Positions 56,723 to 64,000 of a stretch of 64,000 nt of DNA are shown here, one piece after another. Each line of letters begins with the position of its first letter. Positions within the stretch are counted from its first letter, which is position 1. The position numbers were made by a program, and so were the translations under genes. Under the pieces are notes generated by a model. That model worked only from the letters and a program-made list of their open reading frames with translations. It did no database searches and had not been told where the DNA came from. Source of the DNA: Macrotis lagotis (Eukaryota; Chordata; Mammalia; Peramelemorphia; Peramelidae); NCBI RefSeq assembly GCF_037893015.1, contig NC_133666.1, forward strand, positions 654,648,957 to 654,712,956. Direction: 5' to 3'.

Positions 56723-57602
56723 ACAATTTTTTGGTTTATTTATTTTATATTATTACAATAATCTTGTTCTGAGAGTAAACATAACCCCACATCTTTCCCC
56801 CCCAAAATATGAGACATCTCAAAAATAGTGAGAGGGGAAAAATGTACTTCAGTCTGTGTTCAGATTCCAACGGCTCTGTCTCTGGGATGAATTGTCTTCT
56901 TTATCAATGAGTCCACCAAAGAAGTTGCTTCAATATTTTCCCCACAGTTGCTATTACTTAGTGTATTTCCCTCACTCTATTCATTTCCACTCTCATTTAT
57001 TCTATTCTCTCTCTCTCCTTTCACCCTGTCCCTGTTCAGAAGTATGTTGTATCTGAGTACCCTCTCCCACAATCTTCCCTCTCTTCTATCCCCTATTCTT
57101 CCCTCCCCCATTCCCCCCTTTTCCAATCCCTTTCCTCTCATTTTTCTCTAGGGTAAGATAGATTTCTATATCCTATTAAGTGTGTATGTTATTTCTTCTC
57201 TGAGCCATTTCTGATGAGAATAAAGGCTCACTCATTCCTCCTCACCTTCCCCCTTTCCACTCCATTGAAAAAAGCTTTTTCTTGACTCATATGTGAAATA
57301 TCTTAGCCCCTTCTTCCTCTCCTTTCTCTTCCAGTATTTTTCTTTATCACTCACTGACTCCATTTTTAACTATATTATACCATTATATTTAGCTCCTTCC
57401 TGTGCCTTGTCTATATATGCTCCTTCTAACAGCTCTTATAAATGAGAAAGTTTATATGAGTTATCAATATCTTCATCCCATGTAGGAATACAAACAGTTC
57501 AATATCATTAAGTTCCTCATAGTTAGTCCTTCTCGTCCACCCCCCCTATGGTTCACCAGAGTACTTGGAGATCAAACTTTCTGTTCAGCCCCTATTGTTT
57601 CT

Positions 57603-57603
<1 letters not shown>

Positions 57604-57690
<87 letters not shown>

Positions 57691-57691
57691 T
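57604..57691 (+). repeat. TTTC microsatellite at a SINE tail
   Basis: About 22 tetranucleotide units; on the other strand this is a GAAA-expanded poly-A tail of the adjoining SINE. Confidence 0.97.
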
Positions 57692-57835
57692 TAGGTTTTG
57701 GCAAGGCAATGGGGTTAAGTGGCTTACCCAAGGCCACACAGCTAGGTAACTATTAGGTGTCTGAGACTGGATTTGAACCCAGGTACTCCTGACTCCAGGG
57801 CCAGTGCTTTTTCTACTGCACCACCTAGCTGCCCC
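57692..57835 (-). repeat. Young tRNA-derived SINE
   Basis: Antisense copy; CAGCCCCTATTGTTTC and CAGCCCCTGTTGTTTC flank the SINE plus microsatellite. Confidence 0.95.
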
Positions 57836-58256
57836 CAGCCCCTGTTGTTTCAATAGGAAAGTTTGAAAGTCCCCGGTTCAGTTTTTCTGGGTAGTTGATT
57901 CTCAGTTGTAAACCAAGGTCTTTTGCCTTCCAGAATATCATATTCCAAGCCCTATGAGCCCTTAATGTTGATGCCACCAAATCCTGTGTAATCCTGACTA
58001 TAGAGCCATGGTATTGAATTGCTTGTTTCTGGTAGATTTTAGTGTTTTCTCTTTGACTTGGGAGTTTTAGAATTTGGCTATAATATTCCTGGAAGTTTTT
58101 CTTTTGGGATCTCTTTCAGGAGGTGATCAGTGAATTCCCTGTTTCTATTTTACTCTCTTCTTCTAGGATCTCAGGGAAATTTTGCTGTATCATTTCTTAA
58201 AAAATGAAGTATAGGCTCTTTTCCTGGTTGTGACTTTCAGGTTGCCCAATAATTTT

Positions 58257-58398
58257 TTTTTGCAAGGCAAATGGGGTTAAGTGGCTTGCCCAAGGCCACA
58301 CAGCTAGGTAATTATTAAGTGTCTGAGACCGGATTTGAACCCAGGTACTCCTGACTCCAAGGCCGGTGCTTTATCTACTACGCCACCTGGCCGCCTCA
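58257..58398 (-). repeat. Young tRNA-derived SINE
   Basis: Antisense copy inside the half-L1-like element; TTGCCCAATAATTTT at 58242 and 58399. Confidence 0.95.
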
Positions 58399-59784
58399 TT
58401 GCCCAATAATTTTAAAATTATCTCTTCTGGATCTGTTTTTGAGGTCGGTTGTTTTTCCATTGAAATATTTCACATTTTCTCCTAACTTTTGTTTTTTTGG
58501 GAATAGTTTTATTTCTTCCTGATTTCTTGCAAAGTCATCAGCTTCCTTTAGTTCCATTCTGCATTTGAAGGAATTATTTTCTTCAGAAAGCTTTTTGTAA
58601 TCTCCTTTTCCAACTGGTCAGTTTTGCTTATTTAAGGCATTCTTCTCCTCATTTGCCATTTTTCTTCAGCATTTTTTGTATTTCTTTCACCAAGATGCTG
58701 ATTTGGATTTCATGATTTATCTGTATTGCTCTAATTTCTCCTCTACCTCTTTTAATTGCTTTTCAAAATTTTTTTTGAGTTCATAGTCTGAGCCCATTTT
58801 CTATTTCTCTTGGAGGTTTTGGATACAGAAACTTTAATTTTTTTTTCATCTTCTGAATCTTCCATTGGACCAAAGTAATTTTCTGTGGTCAGATTCTTCT
58901 TTTTCTTTTGTTTGTTCATTTCCTCAGCCTATGACTGATTTACCACACTTCCAAGGCTTTGGAGGGGTTTGGGGGGGCAAACCACAGGGACCTTAATTCC
59001 TCCAAGCTCTTATGGGAGGCTCTGATGCCTTTCTTGCCTATGCTTGGATATGTGGATGACCACAGGCCCTCCCCTCTGCCCTGGACCTGTGAGGAGAGTC
59101 CCTACTCGGCTATGGTGGTATGGGAGGCCAAACTTCAGCCTGGATTTGGGTGTGGGCAAATAGCTGAGTCCTGCCCCAGGGAGAGCATAGAGATCTCTTC
59201 AGTCTCCCCCAACCCCTTAGCATCTGTGGGCTGTGCTCTGGAGGTGCAGGCTGGCTTCCCCAATTCCTGCTGCAGGTTCTCACAGCAGGACTGCTCTGAG
59301 GCCAGTGCTAATTCTTCATTCACTCTGGTGTGGCAGAGTTTTCTCACCACCCCTTCAAGCTATTCCCAGTGATCCCTGGGCCAGGAAGTCTGAAAACTCT
59401 CCCCTCTGCCATGGGCCCAGGCACCCCCAGGGATCTAGGCACTCAGCCCAGCTGCTCTGAGGCTTCAGCTGTGCATGCAGTGGCTTTTTCCAACCCCAAG
59501 TCCTGGTGAAACAGACCTTTCTCATGGAAATTCTAAGTTGTCTTGGACTAGGAAATTGCATCACTCAGTCTTTCTGTGGGTTCTGCCCCTCTAAATTTTG
59601 GCTAGAGTCATAATTTGATGACTTTTGGAGGATTTTGGGGAATGAGTTTCTGGGAATTCCTGCCTTTATGCTGCCATCTTGGCTCCACCCCTCTATGTTT
59701 ACAATTCTTAAAGGGATATTCCTGGTCAACCAAAAATAAACTGATAAAAGTTTCAAATCAATTATAATTAAGAAAGGAGGGCTC

Positions 59785-59832
59785 TCTTTCCTTCTTTCCT
59801 TCCTTCTTTCCTTCTTTTTTCTTTCTTTCTTA
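59785..59832 (+). repeat. TTCC/TTTC simple repeat
   Basis: CTTTCC and TTTCTT words in an imperfect run. Confidence 0.9.
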
Positions 59833-59849
59833 GAGATTGATTAATTTAT

Positions 59850-60235
59850 TTGCATAAGAAAAAGTTCTGGGGGTTTTAGTGGTATGCAAACTCAATATGA
59901 GTCAGCAACTATGACTGCCAATTTGATCTTAGGAGACAGCAAGAGAGACTCTGTCTAGCGTCTGTTCCTGGTCAGACTGCATCTGGAATCATGGGTTCAG
60001 GTTTGAGCATCACATTTTAGGAAGGACATGGAAAATCAGGAAGGCATGTAGAGTAAGGCATCCATCATGGTGAAGGAATGTGAGCATCAGGTGAAGGAGC
60101 TGGGGGGGATGAAGAAGAGAACATGGAGGGAGAACATTCTATCTTCATCCAAGATGGAGAAAAGCTGTTATAATTATTGGACTTGGTCAGAGGTAGGTTT
60201 AGGCCCATAAGGAAAAACATCCTAATGATGTGATT
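59850..60235 (+). repeat. CR1/L3 LINE remnant
   Basis: CAAACTCAATATGAGTCAGC, TGGTCAGACTGCATCTGG, CACATTTTAGGAAGGACATG and a later AGGTGAAGGAGCTGGGG, the order of the CR1/L3 3' ORF region. Confidence 0.65.
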
Positions 60236-61204
60236 CAATTAAATAAGCATTTTATTAAGTACTTAACCCTTTTCAGGAGACCAGGTTAAGTATTGGAAAT
60301 GCCAAACCCAAAACCAAGGAGTCCCTGGCCTCAAGGAGCTTACACTCTATACCATATCTACAGATGAACATTGTTGAGGAGGAAGAGAGCCCAAAAAATT
60401 TAGGTTAAACTTCATGGTGGAAGCAAATGGTGCCTGGACTAAACCTTCAAGGAAGATAAGGATTCTGAAAGGCAAAGAAATGAAAAAGCAGGGTGTTCTA
60501 GGAATAGAGGATGACTAAAAATGCAGGTTTTGGGGAAAGCTGAGTCCAATTTTGCTGGAACATAAAGTGGGCAAATATAATCATATAAAATAAGTCTGGA
60601 AGTATATAGATGCCAGACTGAGGAGAGATTTTAATGTTAGACTGAGAAGTTTGTATTTTATCCTAAAGGCACTTGGGCATCTCTAAAAGTTTTTGAGCAG
60701 GACAGTGACACACAAACCTGTGATTTAAGGAAGATTATTTTGATCACTGTGTGGAGGATAGATTTGACAGGGGAGAGAGTGACAACAGGGAGATAAATTA
60801 GTTGGCTATTATCAAAATCCTGGCAAGATATGATTAAGTACAAAGCTTGGTTGATGGCCATATGTATCAGGAAGTCATCAATCATCTATGTAGAGATGAT
60901 CACTGGACCCATGAAGACTGGTGAGAACACTAAGGGAGAAAAGTATAAAAAGTATGAAGAAAAAAGACCCAGGATAGAACCTTGAGGACACTTATGCATA
61001 GGGATCAGGAGATGGATGATGATGTAGCAAAGGACACTAAGAAAGAAGAATCGGAAAGGTAGGAAGAAGAGTTAAGAGAGAGCAGTGTCATGGAAACCAA
61101 AAGAAAAGAGGATATCTAGGTAAGAGAGGGTTGTCAGTGATGTCTAGATCCACAGGGAACTTAAGGTAATGAATTGTCTAAGAAGAAAAGAAGTTCATAG
61201 GATC

Positions 61205-61390
61205 AATATCCAGAAATAGAAGGGATCTCAAAGATCATTTCCCCCAACCCATCATTTTACAGATGAGGAAACTGAAGCCCAGGGAGGTTGTGACTTGCCC
61301 AAGGTCACAGAGGTCATAATCTTCAGAGGTGGGATCTGAACCCACATCCTCTGACTCTAAAGACCACTGAACCACTCTATCTCCATTTCA
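61205..61390 (-). repeat. MIR-like SINE, antisense
   Basis: ATTTTACAGATGAGGAAACTG, TGACTTGCCCAAGGTCACAG and TGAACCCACATCCTCTGAC. Confidence 0.88.
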
Positions 61391-61497
61391 AAGAAAGCCT
61401 AGCTATACAGGCAAGTATGATTTCATATGAATTTATAGTATCAGTTGTAGTGACGTTTCTGGGGAATAGAACTCATAAGAGATAGTGACCTACAATG

Positions 61498-61675
61498 ACT
61501 AAAGTACTAGAATTGAAGTCATGAAGGTCTAAATTCACATCTGAACTCAGCTACTTATTAGCTGTATGATACTGAACAAACCTCTTAATCTCTCTGTGCC
61601 TCTGTTTCATCATGAATAAATTGAAAGGATTGGACTTGATGGCCTTGCAACTTGAAAACAATATGATCCTTTGAG
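61498..61675 (+). repeat. MIR-like SINE
   Basis: AACTCAGCTACTTATTAGCTG and CTCTGTGCCTCTGTTTC. Confidence 0.82.
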
Positions 61676-62114
61676 TGTTACTTAGATTTGAGACTGATAG
61701 GATATGGATGGCAGTATGCAGAGGGGGGAAATGATGAAATTTTTAGGGTGAACCTGCTCACTGAAATGGCCAGCCAGCATAGGCACCAGCCCAGGGAGAG
61801 AGTCAAGTAAAAGATGCCTTTGAGATCAATAGATTGGGAGAATAAGGAGAGATGTCACAATGGCAAGTGGAAAGCAGTGAGGGAGTAGAAGAGATGAAAG
61901 GGTGAGATGTTGTGGTCAGAGAGGGAAATTCCCAACCACTTGATCTTGGAGGTGGAACAAAATGAAGTGGTGCCATGAAGCCAATGGTAAGGCTACCATT
62001 GAGGAAAGCTGAAATAGAGTAGAAAGAGAAAGTCATGACATTTGAGGAGGTCAAGGAACTGTGCTCCAGGTAATAGACAGATCGTTTATTAGAAATTTAA
62101 AGCCAGTAATGATT

Positions 62115-62203
62115 AAGTAAGAGATGACCTAAGAGCATAGATTTAAACTAGAATGGATCTTAGAGGTCAACCCTTCCCTCTACCTTCTGCCCCCTACACA
62201 CAT

Positions 62204-62244
<41 letters not shown>

Positions 62245-62335
62245 CATTTCAATTACTTTCCAAAGATCTCATAGTTCATAAGTGGTCAAGCTAGGATTTC
62301 AGATGACTCCAGATCCACCTTTCTCTATTGCATCA
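62115..62335 (-). repeat. MIR-like SINE with a CA microsatellite inside
   Basis: GAGCATAGATTTAAACTAGAA before and AGGATTTCAGATGACTCCAG after a pure AC array at 62205-62242. Confidence 0.75.
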
Positions 62336-62439
62336 GGGAGAAAGGAAGACTATGGACTAGGAACTCATCATTGATGGAGGAGAGGGAGGGTCTAATAGAT
62401 TTTCTATGGCATATGGAAAAGAGATTGGTGGAGGGATCT

Positions 62440-62585
62440 TCTATAGACTTTGAGTCAGTTTAGGATCCTTAGTTCTGACATTTATTTAACCATGTGGTCA
62501 TAACATTTATGGGTCTTAGTGTACATGTCTAGGAAAAAAAAACAGATGATGTCTAAGGTCCTTTACAGTTCTAGATCCAGGAGTC
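62440..62585 (+). repeat. MIR-like SINE
   Basis: GACTTTGAGTCAGTTTAGG and GATGATGTCTAAGGTCC. Confidence 0.65.
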
Positions 62586-62775
62586 CATTTGCTTTGGGTT
62601 AGTTTGGATTATTAGGAATCAATAAGGAGAAATCACCTTGAAAATCTCTGGGGGCATAATGGAGAAAGGAGTTTGCCTGGTTCAGAATAAGTGGGGGGGC
62701 AGGCCATAGCATTCAACTGTAACTGAGGTTGAATGCTGAGTAGACAAAATGAATTAGTATATGAATTCTGTAGAG

Positions 62776-62890
62776 CATAGGATCACAGGTGTTAAAACTG
62801 GAAAGAATCTTGCAGCTCATCTCTTTTTCATTTTACAGATGAGAAAACTCAGGTCTAAAGTTTTCAATTCACACAGGTCACATCAGTATT
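62776..62890 (-). repeat. MIR-like fragment, antisense
   Basis: TTTCATTTTACAGATGAGAA and AACTCAGGTCTAAAG. Confidence 0.75.
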
Positions 62891-62996
62891 CAATTTTATT
62901 GTAAGCTTCACAAGTTTCAAGACTTTTTTCGAATATTATTTTTCAATTACATATAAAGATTCATCTTTCTGTAAGCTTTTGTAAGCTTCTTGTAAG

Positions 62997-63191
62997 CTTT
63001 TCTACCACTCTCCCTTCTCCCCTCCCCATGATAGAGAGTAATGTGATATAGGCTATATATTATAACATGTTTAACATATTTCCATAGTAGTCATGTTGTA
63101 AAAGAAAAATCAGAACTCAAGGGGGAGGAGGAAGTCATGAGAAAGAGAGAAAAACATGAAAAAAGTTTCAATAAGTGAAAATAGTATAATT
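62997..63191 (-). repeat. Left arm of a 195-bp inverted repeat
   Basis: Pairs with 63778-63974; e.g. TTGTAAAAGAAAAATCAGAA here against TTCTGATTTTTCTTTTACAA there. Estimated identity 85-90 percent by eye. Confidence 0.85.
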
Positions 63192-63777
63192 TGGTTTCTA
63201 TTCAGGCTTTGTAGATTTTTTCCCCTTTGTATGTGGATGGTATTTTTCATCACAAGTCTCTTAGAATTGTCCTTGGTTACGGAATTGCAGAGAGGAGCTA
63301 AGTCCCTCAGAGTTGATCATCACACGCTGTTGCTGCTAATGTATAGAGTGTTCTTATGATCCTGCTCAATTTCACTTAGCATCAGTTCATGCAAGTCTTT
63401 CTAGGCTTTTCTGAAGTCCCCTCACTCATGATTTCTTATAGAAAATAGTACTTTGTCACATTCATATATCACAATCTGTTCAGCCATTCCCCAGTTGATG
63501 GATATCCTCTCAATTCTTTATCACTACAAGAGGAGTTGCTAAAAATATTTTTGTACATGTGAGTTTTTTTTACCCTTTTTGGTGATCTTTTCGGAATATA
63601 GATAGTGGCATTGTGGGATCAAAGAGTATGCACAGTTTTGTTGTTCTTTGGGCATAGTTCCAAATTGCTCTCCAAAATGATTGGATCAGTTCACAACTCC
63701 ACCAACAATGCATAAGTTTTCTAGTTTTCCTACATTTCCTCCAACCTTGATCACTTTCTTTTTTTGACATTTTAGCC

Positions 63778-63974
63778 AATTATACTATTTTCATTTATTA
63801 AAACTTCTTTCATGTTTTTCCTCTCTTTCTCATGGCTTCCTCCCCCCATTTAGTTCTGATTTTTCTTTTACAACATGACTATTATGGAAATATGTTAAAC
63901 ATGCTTATAATGTATATTCAATATCACATTACTCTCTATCATGGGGAGGGGGAAAAGGGAGAGTGGTAGAAAAG
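63778..63974 (+). repeat. Right arm of a 195-bp inverted repeat
   Basis: Sense-oriented L1 3' UTR segment complementary to 62997-63191, with a 586-base loop between the arms. Confidence 0.85.
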
Positions 63975-64000
63975 TTGTTTTAATTGGTATTTCTCTAATC

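Larger units (their letters stand above)
56732..59692 (-). mobile_element. Complete half-L1 (HAL1)-like element with target-site duplications
   Basis: Antisense element bounded by CTATATTTACAATTTTT (56715) and CTATGTTTACAATTCTT (59693), 15 of 17 matching. The 5' end is the L1-type CCAAGATGGC motif (59674-59683, reverse), which includes a YY1-like site. Inside are a G-rich 5' UTR, an ORF1-like region (57840-58950) and a 3' UTR/tail (56732-57600). About 2.6 kb once inserted repeats are removed; no reverse-transcriptase or endonuclease region. Frames are degraded. Confidence 0.75.
60240..62110 (-). repeat. Long L2 LINE remnant, antisense, with two MIR insertions
   Basis: CAAGGAGCTTACACTCTATACC, TTTGTATTTTATCCTAAAGGC, TTTGAGCAGGACAGTGACAC, ACCTTGAGGACACTTATGC. 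MIR copies at 61205 and 61498. Confidence 0.75.
62925..64000 (-). mobile_element. L1 3' region, antisense, with an internal inverted copy
   Basis: Runs from the L1 3' terminus through GGAGTTGCTAAAAATATTTTTG and CCAAATTGCTCTCCAAAATG to the window edge. Between 63778 and 63974 a sense-oriented copy of 62997-63191 is embedded; antisense L1 resumes with TTTTAATTGGTATTTCTC. Confidence 0.8.

Noticed and set aside
58959..59372. 137-codon open frame
   Set aside because: Lies antisense to the 5' UTR of the half-L1-like element; not a host gene.
36850..64000. Neighbouring gene TMEM131 (expected downstream, minus strand)
   Set aside because: No exon with recognisable TMEM131 sequence or good splice context was seen; its 3' end probably lies beyond the window.

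Overview
The window is a stretch of marsupial nuclear genome. It carries one recognisable protein-coding gene, ZAP70, on the + strand (coding part 24528-36381, 12 coding exons, 617 codons plus stop). The rest is intergenic and intronic DNA filled with interspersed repeats. The marsupial call rests on many copies of a tRNA-derived SINE (start like GGCAGCTAGGTGGCRCAGTG, end like CTTAACCCCATTTGCCTTGC plus an A-rich tail), on composite SINEs with an RTE/BovB-like 3' end, on marsupial-type L1 3' ends, and on a mammalian ZAP70 close to but clearly different from the human one. The SINE subtype (AATAATTACCTAGCTGTGTGGCC) suggests an Australian lineage, perhaps a dasyurid; this is from memory and only moderately secure.

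Layout. 1-13.2 kb: two-part half-L1-like element (110-2325), L2 remnants on both strands, MIR-type SINEs and young SINEs. 13.2-14.3 kb: the largest repeat-free block upstream of the gene, GC-richer and with four CAGCTG E-boxes; it is a candidate for the ZAP70 promoter and untranslated first exon, but this is not proven. 14.3-22.4 kb: more L2, MIR, SINE, an L1 3' end and a hAT element with target duplications. 22.5-24.2 kb: a strong G-quadruplex motif, a 600-base pyrimidine tract and an unusual ~30-bp AT-rich, CpG-bearing tandem array ending about 340 bases before the ZAP70 start codon. 24.5-36.85 kb: ZAP70. 36.9-64 kb: intergenic DNA with L2, MIR and L1 copies, several degenerate minisatellites, a complete half-L1-like element with target duplications (56715-59709), a second hAT element, a 28-base G run, and an L1 3' fragment carrying a 195-bp inverted repeat.

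ZAP70 is the cytoplasmic tyrosine kinase that couples the T-cell receptor to downstream signalling. Both SH2 domains, the regulatory tyrosines of interdomain B, the kinase catalytic residues and the paired activation-loop tyrosines are all intact, all twelve coding segments join in frame through GT-AG introns, and a polyadenylation signal follows at 36827. No other protein-coding gene, RNA gene, retroviral provirus, CRISPR or operon-like system was found; the neighbours expected from human synteny (ACTR1B, TMEM131) are not recognisable here.
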